From positions 868,001-932,000 of the forward strand of contig NZ_JBIWER010000002.1 of NCBI RefSeq assembly GCF_044762655.1: a DNA stretch of 64,000 bases, given 5' to 3'. Below, piece by piece: positions 15,973-25,193 of this stretch. A program made the position numbers and the translations under genes. This stretch comes from Psychrobacillus sp044762655 (GTDB taxonomy: Bacteria; Bacillota; Bacilli; Bacillales_A; Planococcaceae). Each line of letters starts with the position of its first letter. The stretch's first letter is position 1. The notes below the pieces were generated by a model, which made no database searches, was not told where the DNA came from, and saw nothing but the letters and a program-made list of their open reading frames with translations.

Positions 15973-16758
15973 TTAAAAAAATTCGTAAAGTCCACCATCG
16001 AAGTAATTAAACTCTCCGTTTGTAATCTGTTGTAACCTATATCCTGTATAAAAGGCATCTAGTAATTCCTTATCAAAAAGAAAGGATCGAATAGCAAGCG
16101 CTATATCATATCTTGGATCTCCAAAGGCAGTCTCAGATAGGTCAATAAACGTATGAACCTGATTATCCGTAACTAGTACATTATCTATCGTACAATCTCC
16201 ATGAATAAGCGTTTGTGGTATAGTATCCGGTTTGTTTAATATCAAATTTTCTAATAATTGCTGATTTCCATCCACCTCATAGTTTTTTAGATTGAATGCA
16301 GCTCTTTTAAGTTGCATATCTAACCAGCATTCCTGTTGTTTCCATTTTAGTGGTGGATCAGTTACGTGTAACGTTCTTAACATAGTACCAAAGCTATGAA
16401 TGAGGTTCGTTTTTTCCTCATCTGTTTTAGCATCACTCAATGCCTCTCTTAGTGGAATCCCTGGCTCCATACTCATGAGAAGGTAACTATTATTTTCATC
16501 CTCTACAAAGTCGAGATAGGTTGGTATAGATAAAGCAGTATTAGCGTTCAATTCTTGCATAACTTTTGCTTCCTTTAATAACCATGTTCTATACTTTGGT
16601 AAAGAGGAACATTTGCAAACATAGTTCCCTTGATCAGCATGAAAAAATTGCACTTTAGAAGTTGCGCCTTGTCTTTTAGGATAAGAAGTCCTCAGTACAT
16701 TTCCAATTTTTTTTTGAAATTGCTCCGGAATACATTGATTTTTAGTGTTTTTCAACAT
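15973..16758 (-). CDS. APH-family phosphotransferase
   Basis: About 262 residues from the ATG with GAGGTG in front; an upstream ATG would add 13 residues but has a poor ribosome site. The kinase lobe has GATSKVQFFHADQGNYVCK; the catalytic loop is LIHGDCTIDNVL (about residue 190) and the metal site FIDLSETAFGDPRYDIALA. This is the APH(3')-like arrangement, but substrates of chromosomal relatives are mostly unknown. It lies 24 bp upstream of the HAD gene on the same strand and is not flanked by array elements. Confidence 0.85.
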   Translation of the reverse strand: MLKNTKNQCIPEQFQKKIGNVLRTSYPKRQGATSKVQFFHADQGNYVCKCSSLPKYRTWLLKEAKVMQELNANTALSIPTYLDFVEDENNSYLLMSMEPGIPLREALSDAKTDEEKTNLIHSFGTMLRTLHVTDPPLKWKQQECWLDMQLKRAAFNLKNYEVDGNQQLLENLILNKPDTIPQTLIHGDCTIDNVLVTDNQVHTFIDLSETAFGDPRYDIALAIRSFLFDKELLDAFYTGYRLQQITNGEFNYFDGGLYEFF

Positions 16759-17049
16759 GTACACCTCATTTTCTACATTTCGGTTGTCATAGTTCATATT
16801 CTCTATCCACTTACTATAATCCTGTTGTGTTCAAAGATAATGTGGACACAACACACAAATAATTGTCTAGTTGAATTGTTTAATTGTTACGATTATTATA
16901 CAAATGTGACATTTTTGTGAAAATTGGATATTTTCCACAATCCGACAAACTTTGCATTTTCCCTATTATACAATGAACAAGTTGCTACATTACCTACAAG
17001 AAAAATACTCCAAGAAATGAAGCTAAATACACACTACGGAGGAAATATT

Positions 17050-17214
17050 TTGAACAGTCATATGCACCAAAAATCATTATTGCTACAAATCGAATTAAAG
17101 AAAAAGGAAATGTATAAAAAGGCAAATATTCTTGGATTTACCCATCCAATTGTCGTTACTTGTAGTCAGGAGCTAGATGAATTACTAAATAGATACCAGC
17201 AAAAAGCTTCATAA
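17050..17214 (+). CDS. Spo0E-family aspartyl-phosphate phosphatase
   Basis: 54 residues from a TTG start that has GGAGGAAA at the right distance. A two-helix hairpin includes LLLQIELKKKEMYKKANILG, then VVTCSQELDELLNRYQ; SQELD is the Spo0E signature whose Asp helps remove phosphate from Spo0A. Such proteins delay sporulation by draining the phosphorelay. The gene stands alone on the plus strand and ends before a strong terminator. It supports an endospore former as host. Confidence 0.85.
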   Translation: MNSHMHQKSLLLQIELKKKEMYKKANILGFTHPIVVTCSQELDELLNRYQQKAS

Positions 17215-17280
17215 ATATGAAATATACAGGTACCTGCTTAGCTTCTACACTAAGTTAGATAAATTTACTTTCTCTTTTAA

Positions 17281-17322
17281 AAAACCGATTTCTTCATTAT
17301 TTGAGGAAAATCGGTTTTTTTT
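17281..17322. terminator. Bidirectional intrinsic terminator
   Basis: AAAACCGATTT/AAATCGGTTTT stem with a T run on each strand. It ends the Spo0E-type gene and the yqjQ/yqjP unit. Confidence 0.8.
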
Positions 17323-17394
17323 ATGCTTTAGGAAACTATAAAATCCTTGTTAAGTGGCTAACATAGGCGCTTTCAATTTGTAGCTACTCTTATG

Positions 17395-18147
17395 TTATTT
17401 TTTTGTAAAATACTTTTTCCCAACTGTTTCGACAAACGATGGAGCTATCGCGTATAGTTTGCTTGTAATACTCATATAAGAAGGAAGATCAATCTCTCGC
17501 ACTGGTTTTTCAATTACTTGTTTAATAGACTCTACAACTTTTTCCGGAGTCAATAGATGTTTCTTCATACTACTTCTATAGCTACCTGTCTGATCAGCTA
17601 GGTCGAGAAAGGGAGTATCAATTGGTCCAGGATTAATAGTGGTCACCTCAATACCAAAATGCTTCAGTTCCATCCGGATAGCATTTGCAAATCCAAGTAT
17701 GGCATGCTTAGATGCTGCATACACAGATGCTTTAGGAGTAGCTACTTTCCCTGCTTGAGAAGCAACAAATATAAAATGACCACTTTCGCGATTTTTCATC
17801 TTTTCTGCAAAATACTTTGTCAGCTGCATTGGTGCCAATACATTTACCTGTATCATTTTTTCCATATCTGCTTCATCCATCTCCAATAAATAGGAAAAAG
17901 TCCCAACACCAGCACAGTGTATAACAGTATCAGGTGTACCCATGTCATTAAAAAGCGCATCAAAGAACGGAGCGTTTGATAGGTCTGCTTCAACTGTATT
18001 TATACCACTAGTCGATAAATTGTTTAATACAATTGTATTTCGACCGGTAGCCCAAATCTCATGACCTTCTTCATGTAGCGTTTTTGCAAGCAATAAACCT
18101 ACTCCACTCGTTGCACCGGTAATTAAAATTTTTTTAGGATTGTTCAT
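17395..18147 (-). CDS. yqjQ: Short-chain dehydrogenase, YqjQ-like
   Basis: About 250 residues. The NAD(P) motif ITGATSGVGLLLA is near the start; NVLAP precedes the active-site Ser (FVASQAGKVA), then YAASKHA holds the catalytic Tyr and Lys. The start is either here (AAAGGA before it) or seven codons upstream; both overlap the end of the metallo-beta-lactamase gene, which means translational coupling. Order and partner match B. subtilis yqjP-yqjQ next to proI. Substrate unknown. Confidence 0.85.
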   Translation of the reverse strand: MNNPKKILITGATSGVGLLLAKTLHEEGHEIWATGRNTIVLNNLSTSGINTVEADLSNAPFFDALFNDMGTPDTVIHCAGVGTFSYLLEMDEADMEKMIQVNVLAPMQLTKYFAEKMKNRESGHFIFVASQAGKVATPKASVYAASKHAILGFANAIRMELKHFGIEVTTINPGPIDTPFLDLADQTGSYRSSMKKHLLTPEKVVESIKQVIEKPVREIDLPSYMSITSKLYAIAPSFVETVGKKYFTKK

Positions 18148-19078
18148 ATAAGAAAATTCCTTTTTCATCTCGTCTTGCTGTAATTAGTTCTTCTTCTATT
18201 AAATAATCTGTTTGGCCAATCGTTTCAGATAGGGTTAAACCAAGTTCCTTTTCGTAAACCTTCGGAAATAGTTGTTTTGTCAGCTCGAAAATTGTTTTTT
18301 CACCTTCACTTAACATATCTAATACTTTAAGCGCTCGTTCTTTTTGTTTTTCCAGTCTAAATGTAACAAGCTCTTGAATATTATATACTTCGTTGCCATG
18401 CCCACTATACACCTTTTCGACAGGGAGCTGTTGAATCTTTTTCAATGAAGCATTATATTGTAACAACGACTTTTGACGGGTTTGCTTAGGATCTAAAGGT
18501 GGTTCAATTAAAGGATTAGATGAAACCTTTTCCAATATAAGATCTCCTCCTATTAGGACCTGTGAGCTTTCATACCAAAATGCTAAATGGCTTTGCGCAT
18601 GTCCTAACGTTTCAAGTACTTGAATATCCGGATGCCCAGGCAATGAGTCCCCGTCGTATAAATAGTTGTCTAATGTTCGACTGCCAAGGAGTCTTAAAGG
18701 TCTTCTCATTTTTTCTACCCAATGAAAATACTCCTCCGGTACACCTTCCTCTTTTAAGCATTGAAGATAAAAACGATCATGATACTCTAAAAATGCTTTA
18801 TCACGTGTCATCCATACTTGATTGTATTTGTGACCTAGAATGGTTGCTTGCTCAAAAGCATCCGTCCATCCAGCATGGTCCGGGTGATGGTGTGTTAAAA
18901 CTACCTGTTCAATATCGGATAGCTCATAACCAGCCTCTTTAATCCCTTGTTTTAATGCTATTAATGCTTCTTCTGTTTTGGGTCCAGCATCGATTAGTGT
19001 CAAAGCATCCCCTTTAATTAAGTATGCGTTTACATCTCCTACAGCAAAAGGAGTAGGAATTATAATTTTATGTATCAT
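18134..19078 (-). CDS. yqjP: Metallo-beta-lactamase-fold hydrolase, YqjP-like
   Basis: About 314 residues, starting at the ATG preceded by GAGGAGAA. PTPFAVGDVNAYLI at the N-terminus and the metal motif LTHHHPDHAGW (about residue 70), then LETLGHAQSHLAF and GGDLILEK, give the full set of zinc ligands. The C-terminal winged-helix-like tail is common in this group. It hydrolyses an unidentified thioester or ester. It forms an operon with the overlapping SDR gene. Confidence 0.88.
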   Translation of the reverse strand: MIHKIIIPTPFAVGDVNAYLIKGDALTLIDAGPKTEEALIALKQGIKEAGYELSDIEQVVLTHHHPDHAGWTDAFEQATILGHKYNQVWMTRDKAFLEYHDRFYLQCLKEEGVPEEYFHWVEKMRRPLRLLGSRTLDNYLYDGDSLPGHPDIQVLETLGHAQSHLAFWYESSQVLIGGDLILEKVSSNPLIEPPLDPKQTRQKSLLQYNASLKKIQQLPVEKVYSGHGNEVYNIQELVTFRLEKQKERALKVLDMLSEGEKTIFELTKQLFPKVYEKELGLTLSETIGQTDYLIEEELITARRDEKGIFLYEQS

Positions 19079-19189
19079 TTGGATTCTCCTCATTAATGAA
19101 TAGTCATTCATTACATTGTACCTTTATTTATGTAAGTCGTCACGAAAATATAGTTGACTTTTTATAACAAGATGCATATAATTTCATTA

Positions 19190-19436
19190 ATTCAGAATAT
19201 TAAAGCCAAGATGAAGACTAGTACATATATGATGGAGTTAAGAGAGTGAAATGACCCGCTGCAAGTTTCATCTCCCGCTCGTATATCGAACCTACTTCGG
19301 AGCTACTATGTAAACATGGTCGTACCTTCTCGATACGAAGGATTAAGTTGTGCTGAAAACATTCAGCAAATTTAGGTGGTACCGCGGAAAACAAGTGTTT
19401 TCGTCCTTATAATATATGGGACGAGAGCGCTTTTTT
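19190..19436 (+). promoter_or_regulatory. T-box leader of proC
   Basis: T-box bulge sequence TTAGGTGGTACCGCGG at 19372-19387, preceded by a long stem I region and followed by the terminator TTTTCGTCC (19398-19406)/GGGACGAGA (19418-19426) and a T run. Uncharged tRNA binding would favour the antiterminator. Because proC follows, the tRNA should be tRNA-Pro; I could not place the specifier codon with certainty. Confidence 0.9.
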
Positions 19437-19476
19437 ATTTTGTTGAAATAAGGCATGACTACAAGGAGGAATTATA

Positions 19477-20292
19477 ATGACGAACATTGTGTTTGTTGGG
19501 GCTGGTGCTATGGCAGAAGCAATTATAAATGGTTTAACTAAAGAAGAAAAAATTTCACCTACCTTTATCCATGTTATGAACAAATCAGACGACAGACAGC
19601 TTGCCCATTTAAAAGAAACGTACAATGTGCAGATCGTATGCGGACAGAGAAAAGCGTTAACGGAAGCTGATATCATTTTTTTAGCGATGAAACCAAAGGA
19701 TGCGAATAACGCCTTAACTAGTCTGGCACCATATATAAACAACAAAGTAACGATTATTTCTGTTATTGCCGGCATCAGTATCCAGACCATTACAAATTCT
19801 CTTGGAAATAGACCAATTGCACGAGTAATGCCAAATACATCGGCAGCTGTAGGCATGAGTGCATCTGCTGTATGCTGGAATGCACTTGTTTCAGAAGATT
19901 CAAAACTATTAATCATTAATCTGTTAGAATCGATAGGCACAGTCAAAGTAGTAGCCGAAGAAGATTTACATGTTGTTACTGCACTTTCAGGAAGCGGTCC
20001 AGCCTACTTCTACTTTTTTGCTGAACAGTTTGAATCCGCTGCTGTTGAACATGGTTTAGACAAAGGAGATGCTCGCCAATTATTCATTCAGACGATGGAA
20101 GGTGCTGCACAAATGCTTAAAAAAGGAGATGTGGAACCAAAGGAACTCCGTAGAAGAGTGACGAGTCCAGGCGGTACCACAGAAGCAGGCATAGAACAAT
20201 TAATGGAACATCAAGTGAGGGAAGCTATCTTTGCTTGCATCCATGCTGCGCAAAATAGATCTCGAGAGCTTGGTAAATTATTTGAGTCCTAA
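19477..20292 (+). CDS. proC: Pyrroline-5-carboxylate reductase
   Basis: Reduces 1-pyrroline-5-carboxylate to proline with NAD(P)H, the last step of proline synthesis. 271 residues. The Rossmann motif is VFVGAGAMAEAIINGL; the C-terminal domain contains LSGSGPAYFYFF and RRRVTSPGGTTEAGIEQL, the conserved P5C-binding region. AGGAGGAA precedes the ATG. It is under its own T-box leader and followed by a shared terminator. Equivalent to proI of B. subtilis. Confidence 0.95.
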   Translation: MTNIVFVGAGAMAEAIINGLTKEEKISPTFIHVMNKSDDRQLAHLKETYNVQIVCGQRKALTEADIIFLAMKPKDANNALTSLAPYINNKVTIISVIAGISIQTITNSLGNRPIARVMPNTSAAVGMSASAVCWNALVSEDSKLLIINLLESIGTVKVVAEEDLHVVTALSGSGPAYFYFFAEQFESAAVEHGLDKGDARQLFIQTMEGAAQMLKKGDVEPKELRRRVTSPGGTTEAGIEQLMEHQVREAIFACIHAAQNRSRELGKLFES

Positions 20293-20296
20293 AATA

Positions 20297-20336
20297 AGAT
20301 TCCGAATGAAGTACATCTCGTTCGGAATCTTTTTAT
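20297..20336. terminator. Intrinsic terminator between proC and rnz
   Basis: AGATTCCGAA/TTCGGAATCT stem, then TTTTTA. Placed between two convergent genes, so it may serve both. Confidence 0.8.
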
Positions 20337-21277
20337 ACTTTTTGTTTAACTAAATCACCATCTACCCAAATATATTCTGCAAAATCTTCTGCGATATAAA
20401 TAGGGAAACGATAATCTTCCACTTGCGCAAGCATTTTGTTTAAGTCGGATGACAGGAAACGAGCGCTAATATGATTGACAATTAAATGTCTAGCATTCGC
20501 TTTTTGGCAAACCTCTGCTGCATCCACTATTGTCGAATGCCCATAAAGGCGTGCAAGCTCAGTAGTTTCTACGTCGAATGTTCCTTCATGAACGACCACA
20601 TCAGCATCCTCACTTAACGTTATAGAGTTTTCACAGTATTTTGTGTCTCCCAATATCGTTACCTTAAAGCCTTTTCTCGGTTCTCCAGTCACTTCTTCAC
20701 TCTTGATCACTCTTCCATCTGAAAGTACCACATCTCGTCCATCCTTTAATTGCTTTAATAAAGGACCTCTCGGAACTCCTAGCGCATCCGTTTTATCAAT
20801 AAATAATTCCGGTGCAAGTGCTTTTTGCTTGACGGTATAGCCAAAGCAAGGCATAACATGCTCTAATAGTTTTGCTTCCACGATAAATTGTTCATCTTCA
20901 AATACGATACCCTCATCAATTTCTATTATAGAAAAAGGATATTTAACATGCGTTCTCGATACAGCAAGCGTTACCTCTATCCAATTCTTAAGTCCTGTTG
21001 GTCCATATATTATAAGCGGCTCTTCCCCACCTAAAAATGAACGGGATCCTAGCAATCCAGGAAGTCCGTAGATATGATCTCCATGTAAATGTGTAATAAA
21101 TAGTTTTTCCAGTTTACGAGGCTTTAATGACGTATGTAAAATCTGATGCTGAGTTGCTTCCCCACAATCAAACATCCAAAATGTCCCTCGCTCCTCTAAT
21201 AGTTTCAATACAGTGGATGTCGTATTACGTTGTTTGGACGGCATCCCTGCGCCAGTACCTAAAAATAATAACTGCAT
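20333..21277 (-). CDS. rnz: Ribonuclease Z
   Basis: Endonuclease that cuts the 3' trailer from tRNA precursors lacking an encoded CCA. 314 residues, a normal length for bacterial RNase Z. Motifs: FLGTGAGMPSKQRNTTS; FDCGEATQHQ; FITHLHGDHIYGLPGLLGSR with zinc ligands; GDTKYCENS; and HEGTF...HSTIVDAAEV with NHISAR. The order next to proC and dinB matches the Bacillus yqj region. It belongs to the element-free core block. Confidence 0.95.
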   Translation of the reverse strand: MQLLFLGTGAGMPSKQRNTTSTVLKLLEERGTFWMFDCGEATQHQILHTSLKPRKLEKLFITHLHGDHIYGLPGLLGSRSFLGGEEPLIIYGPTGLKNWIEVTLAVSRTHVKYPFSIIEIDEGIVFEDEQFIVEAKLLEHVMPCFGYTVKQKALAPELFIDKTDALGVPRGPLLKQLKDGRDVVLSDGRVIKSEEVTGEPRKGFKVTILGDTKYCENSITLSEDADVVVHEGTFDVETTELARLYGHSTIVDAAEVCQKANARHLIVNHISARFLSSDLNKMLAQVEDYRFPIYIAEDFAEYIWVDGDLVKQKV

Positions 21278-21487
21278 TTTTGCTCACTTCCTTTAACAAG
21301 ATGGGACATAAAATAACTATAGAAATCTTAGTAATACCAACTTGTAGTTACTTTTGTAAAATCCTACAAAATATCAACATTTATTTATTATTTAAATAAC
21401 ATTAACATTAGTCTAACTCTAAATTTCTTGTATGTAAAAAGTAAAACTGCAAACAATAATTAAAACTTAAAGGGGCGTCCAAAACTT

Positions 21488-22918
21488 ATGAAATTAGAGT
21501 CATTGATAAAGCCATTAGGTATTCACATAAGTCAAGAAGACGTGTCCATTGACATAAAAGGTCTGGCTTTTAACTCCTCTAAAGTAGAGCAAAATTATAT
21601 ATTTGTTGCAATACCAGGGACCATGACAGATGGACATAAGTATATAGAAGATGCTATTTTAAATGGAGCTTGTGTTGTTATTGGCGAAGAGAATCTTTCA
21701 GCTTTAGGTGTGCCCTATTTTCGGGTACCCAATTCACGAAAAACCTTAGGATTACTAGCAAAGATTTTTTATAATAATCCTACTCAACATAAAATAATGA
21801 TAGGAATCACAGGAACAAATGGGAAAACGACTACCTCTTATATGCTTAAACATATTTTGGAATCTGCAGGAATATCCTGTGCACTATTCGGTAGTGTTTC
21901 GACGATTATTAACGGAATTGAAAACGAGTCTACACATACAACTGTTGATGCAGTAACTATAAATGAGCTTTTAGCAATGTGTAACGACTCGGTTGTCATA
22001 ATGGAAGTTTCCTCTCACGGTTTGGTTCAATCTCGGGTGGAGGGTCTTCAATTTGATTTTTGTATTTTCACTAATTTAGAGCAAGAACATTTAGATTACC
22101 ATGAAAATATGGAATCATACTACTTAGCTAAACAATCTCTATTCAATTATTTAAAACCCAATGGCGTTGCTATAATCAATTCAGATTCATCATGGGGTGA
22201 GCGACTATGTTCGTATGTCAGCTCTTTAAATAAAGAGGTTATCAAAATTAATGGTAAAAATCCAACATATATCGTAAATGATGAGGAACTTATATCGATC
22301 AAGGAAACATTACAATCATATTCGCTAAACAGTCAGATGAAAGGGAAGCATAATTTAGAAAACGCTTCGCTTGCATTTTCAACGGCAATCTCCTTAAAAC
22401 TAGAACCTTTGAATATTGAACGTTCGTTAGAAAATTTCAACGGGGTACCAGGAAGATTTGAGTTTTTTCAGCATCCTAAGGGAGCAATCTGCATGGTTGA
22501 TTATGCTCACACAGCGAATGCCTTTTCGCATATTTTAGAAACGGCCAACTTATATAATCCCCAAAGAATCATACATATTTTTGGATTTAGGGGAAATAGA
22601 GACGTCCAAAAAAGAAAAAATATGGTTCAAATCTCATTAAATAAATGTCATCTTTGTATTTTGACATTGGACGATTTAAATGGCGTACCAGCAGAACAAA
22701 TGATTCAAGATTTATATTCACTGGATCCAATGAATAGGTGCATTATTATTCCGGACCGAACTTTAGCTATTCAATATGCATGGGAAAATGCTCAAACGAA
22801 TGACCTAATAGTTATAACTGGAAAAGGTATTGAAAAGTATCAACAAAGTTTTAGCTTACCTACGTTTTCTGACATGCACACGTTAAATTATCTGAACGAT
22901 TCATCTTTAGTTCAGTAA
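21488..22918 (+). CDS. MurE-type Mur ligase paralogue
   Basis: 476 residues with all three Mur ligase domains: N-terminal UDP-binding (SSKVEQNYIFVAIPGTMTDGHKYI), the ATP site GITGTNGKTTTSYML (about residue 110) and the C-terminal domain (GFRGNRDVQKRK). MurE joins the third amino acid to UDP-MurNAc-dipeptide. The loop that selects this residue reads LDDLNGV, where diaminopimelate enzymes have DNPR and Lys enzymes have a related DNP/DDPN motif. The gene is outside the usual dcw cluster, so it is probably a second MurE with altered or lost specificity. GGGGCG precedes the ATG. Confidence 0.85.
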   Translation: MKLESLIKPLGIHISQEDVSIDIKGLAFNSSKVEQNYIFVAIPGTMTDGHKYIEDAILNGACVVIGEENLSALGVPYFRVPNSRKTLGLLAKIFYNNPTQHKIMIGITGTNGKTTTSYMLKHILESAGISCALFGSVSTIINGIENESTHTTVDAVTINELLAMCNDSVVIMEVSSHGLVQSRVEGLQFDFCIFTNLEQEHLDYHENMESYYLAKQSLFNYLKPNGVAIINSDSSWGERLCSYVSSLNKEVIKINGKNPTYIVNDEELISIKETLQSYSLNSQMKGKHNLENASLAFSTAISLKLEPLNIERSLENFNGVPGRFEFFQHPKGAICMVDYAHTANAFSHILETANLYNPQRIIHIFGFRGNRDVQKRKNMVQISLNKCHLCILTLDDLNGVPAEQMIQDLYSLDPMNRCIIIPDRTLAIQYAWENAQTNDLIVITGKGIEKYQQSFSLPTFSDMHTLNYLNDSSLVQ

Positions 22919-22926
22919 CAGTAATC

Positions 22927-24168
22927 TTAATTATCATGATCATCTAGGAAGTCTTTACTGAAGCTTGTTTTCGATTCCAGTGAAGGCTTCTTTTTTACCT
23001 TCATTCCACGCTTTATACTATTTTCTCCAAATTTCCCCTGCAATTGCTCCACGAGCTTTAGAATTGGCTCTTCTTTTGCATGTTCTTCAAAGTTAAAGAT
23101 AGATAGCTGCTCTACTGATTCTCCTTTATCGTACACATTGTTGACAGTTATACCCAATAGGCGAATCGCATCACCGTTCCAAGAGGCGTGGAATAAATCT
23201 AATGCTAATTGATTTATTTCTTGTTCCTTATAGAGACTGCTAGTTACTGTTTTACTTCTCGTTTTGTTTTTCCAATTAGCATCCCGTATATGTATTGTTA
23301 AGGAACGTCCTGCCAAATTTTTGGCATCAAGTCTGGCAGCCACCTTTTTCGATAATCGATTAAACACTTTTTCCAGTTCCTCTATGTTGGACACATCATA
23401 AGGCAATGTAGTAGAATTGCCAACACTTTTCGTATCATAAATAGACTCGGGATCAACGGCTCTATTATCTGTACCATTAGCCCGATTTAGCAGGCGAATA
23501 CCATTCTTCCCTAGTTTTTCTTTCAGCAAATATGGATTGGCAGTGGCCAATTCTCCTATAGAGTTAATACCAATAGATTCCAATTTCCGAGCAGTGCTTT
23601 CTCCTATACCATGCATCTCTATTACGGGAAGTGGCCATAATATATCACTCACCTGTCTTTTCCGTAATACAGTTATTCCCATTGGTTTTTTAAGATTGGA
23701 CGCCGTTTTAGCGAGAAATTTATTAGGGGCAATTCCAATTGAACTAGGCAAATCTAGCTCTCGTAAAATGCGATCCTGGATCGATTTGGCAAAGCCAACT
23801 GCATCATTGTTCAACTCAACGTCTGTCACATCCATGTACCCTTCATCTATTGAAACAGGCTCAACGAGATGCGTATATGATCTTAAAATCTCGAACATTG
23901 CTTTGGAAGCGATTCGGTACCGTTCGAAATTCGGGGGCAATAAAATCAGTTCTGGACATTTTCGTTTTGCTTCCCATACAGACATCGTAGTATATATACC
24001 TTTGGCTCTTGCCTCATATGAGCATGTAACTAGTATGCCCCGTCTTTCTTTAGGATTACCCGCGATGGCAATAGCCTTTCCTTTTAAAGAGGGGTCATGT
24101 GCTTGTTCAACCGATGCATAAAAGCTATTCATATCGAGGTGAAAAATAATTCTATGTTTACTAGACAA
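22927..24168 (-). CDS. dinB: DNA polymerase IV (Y family)
   Basis: Error-prone translesion polymerase. 413 residues from a TTG start preceded by AAAGGAGG; a GTG 24 bases upstream is possible but poorly placed. Catalytic motifs: FHLDMNSFYASVE with the first metal Asp, and EPVSIDEGYMDVTD with the Asp-Glu pair. Then come the helix-hairpin-helix IEMHGIGESTARKLESIGI and the little-finger domain. The C-terminal part holds EQLSIFNF, which resembles a beta-clamp binding motif (QLxLF). Equivalent to B. subtilis yqjH. Confidence 0.93.
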   Translation of the reverse strand: MSSKHRIIFHLDMNSFYASVEQAHDPSLKGKAIAIAGNPKERRGILVTCSYEARAKGIYTTMSVWEAKRKCPELILLPPNFERYRIASKAMFEILRSYTHLVEPVSIDEGYMDVTDVELNNDAVGFAKSIQDRILRELDLPSSIGIAPNKFLAKTASNLKKPMGITVLRKRQVSDILWPLPVIEMHGIGESTARKLESIGINSIGELATANPYLLKEKLGKNGIRLLNRANGTDNRAVDPESIYDTKSVGNSTTLPYDVSNIEELEKVFNRLSKKVAARLDAKNLAGRSLTIHIRDANWKNKTRSKTVTSSLYKEQEINQLALDLFHASWNGDAIRLLGITVNNVYDKGESVEQLSIFNFEEHAKEEPILKLVEQLQGKFGENSIKRGMKVKKKPSLESKTSFSKDFLDDHDN

Positions 24169-24384
24169 GCCATTCCCCTCCTTTCCACTCACTCACGCTT
24201 CATAGATAGATGTTCTATATAACTCATTATACATTGAAATAATTTCATAATTAAATATTAACTAGTGATATCCTAGAAACGTTGATTTGGGCTCCAGGTG
24301 GACGCTTTCCACTCCAATCAACAATATCAACTTTAAAAGAATTAGGCTATTTTAAAGCTAAGGGGTGATTTTATCAATCTTTTT
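24169..24384. other. Core-array boundary
   Basis: No gene. GTTGATTTGGGCTCCAGGTG around 24281-24300 resembles a fragment of a repeat widespread in Bacillaceae, but this is recollection. Elements resume at 24385. Confidence 0.35.
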
Positions 24385-24406
24385 TACTAAAGCACCCGTT
24401 AATTGA
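24385..24406 (-). repeat. attC-like element 22, right arm
   Basis: ACTAAAGCACCCGTTAATTGAA; first copy after the core block. Confidence 0.65.
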
Positions 24407-24520
24407 ATAAAAGAATTTTTTATTCGGGTCGAATACGTCTCAGAACTTCATCTACCGCCCAAATGAAAAAGTTATAGCTTTCCTTTTAATCAACCGTTCT
24501 CCTCCTTTTAGTACAATAAT
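24407..24520 (-). pseudogene. Deleted copy of the 2.8-3.3 kb membrane gene
   Basis: 24410-24468 matches 2890-2945 (3' end of the gene at 2835-3269: GAATACGTCTCAGAACTTCA against GGATACGTCTCATGACTTCA). 24469-24520 matches 3288-3340 (its ribosome site and upstream region). The roughly 340 bases in between are gone. A right arm lies on its left and a full element on its right, as in a cassette. Confidence 0.8.
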
Positions 24521-24527
24521 TTTGTTA

Positions 24528-24600
24528 AACTAACTGGCCCCGTTAGTTCAATAAGAAAAAGCTGCCGTTACAGGCAGCCACTTTAATAAAGCATCCGTTA
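24528..24600 (-). repeat. attC-like element 23, G core
   Basis: G core GCTGCCGTTACAGGCAGCC; right arm shortened to AATAAAGCATCCGTTA. Confidence 0.88.
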
Positions 24601-24655
24601 CATAAAGAAGAAAAGCGACGATTACTCCACACCCAATTATTGTACAGGTCAGTAC

Positions 24656-24886
24656 TTATTTTTTAGGCATAGTATATGTCACAGAAAAACCATTGCTTTC
24701 TTCAATTTTCATATAAATTTCATTAAGAATTTCTAATGCTCTTTCATTTGATTCGTACTTACCTAAATTTTTACTCCAGTGATCCATAGTGGCACTACCA
24801 ATTACTCCTTCTATTTTCTTTCCGTCTACTGTAATCTCTTTTGCGTTTATCAAACTTTTATCATCTTGTGTTGCAATCCATAACAT
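24656..24886 (-). CDS. Conserved small protein, unknown
   Basis: 76 residues, soluble, containing KEITVDGKKIEGVIG, then WSKNLGKYESNERALEILNEI. The last part looks like a helix. Similar short proteins occur in Bacillus genomes and phage-like regions without known function, as far as I recall. AAAGGATG precedes the ATG. It sits between element 23 and a D-type repeat. Confidence 0.6.
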   Translation of the reverse strand: MLWIATQDDKSLINAKEITVDGKKIEGVIGSATMDHWSKNLGKYESNERALEILNEIYMKIEESNGFSVTYTMPKK

Positions 24887-24930
24887 AAATAATCATCCTT
24901 TCGTTTTATTATTTGTTAATACAACAATCT

Positions 24931-24962
24931 GGTCCGATTATTGAATATAAGTTAAACAATAG
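24931..24962 (-). repeat. Repeat D, copy 1
   Basis: GGTCCGATTATTGAATATAA, then GTTAAACAATA; compare 28363-28399, 33980-34021 and 50107-50143. Confidence 0.6.
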
Positions 24963-25036
24963 CCTGCATCTTTAGTTGAATAAGAATAAGGCTTTCCTTT
25001 ACAGCATTGATCCGCTAAAGCACACCGTTAGTTGAA
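24953..25036 (-). repeat. attC-like element 24, unusual core
   Basis: Left arm AGCCTGCATCTTTAGTTGAA, core GGCTTTCCTTTACAGCATTG, right arm GCTAAAGCACACCGTTAGTT. Confidence 0.75.
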
Positions 25037-25193
25037 GAAGGATTAGGACTTGATATCTTTCAATTTCGTTAACAATTTGGGTTGAAGCCTGCTTCAAATG
25101 CCTCTTTCAATTTAACCTTTTTCATATAAATTGTTACAAAACATACAATTATATTGAGTTATTTAATTATTTTTATTAGGAGGATACCTAATA

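Noticed and set aside
24281..24312. Bacillaceae-type MITE fragment
   Set aside because: Resemblance is from memory, about 30 bases long and single copy here; not strong enough to annotate as an element.
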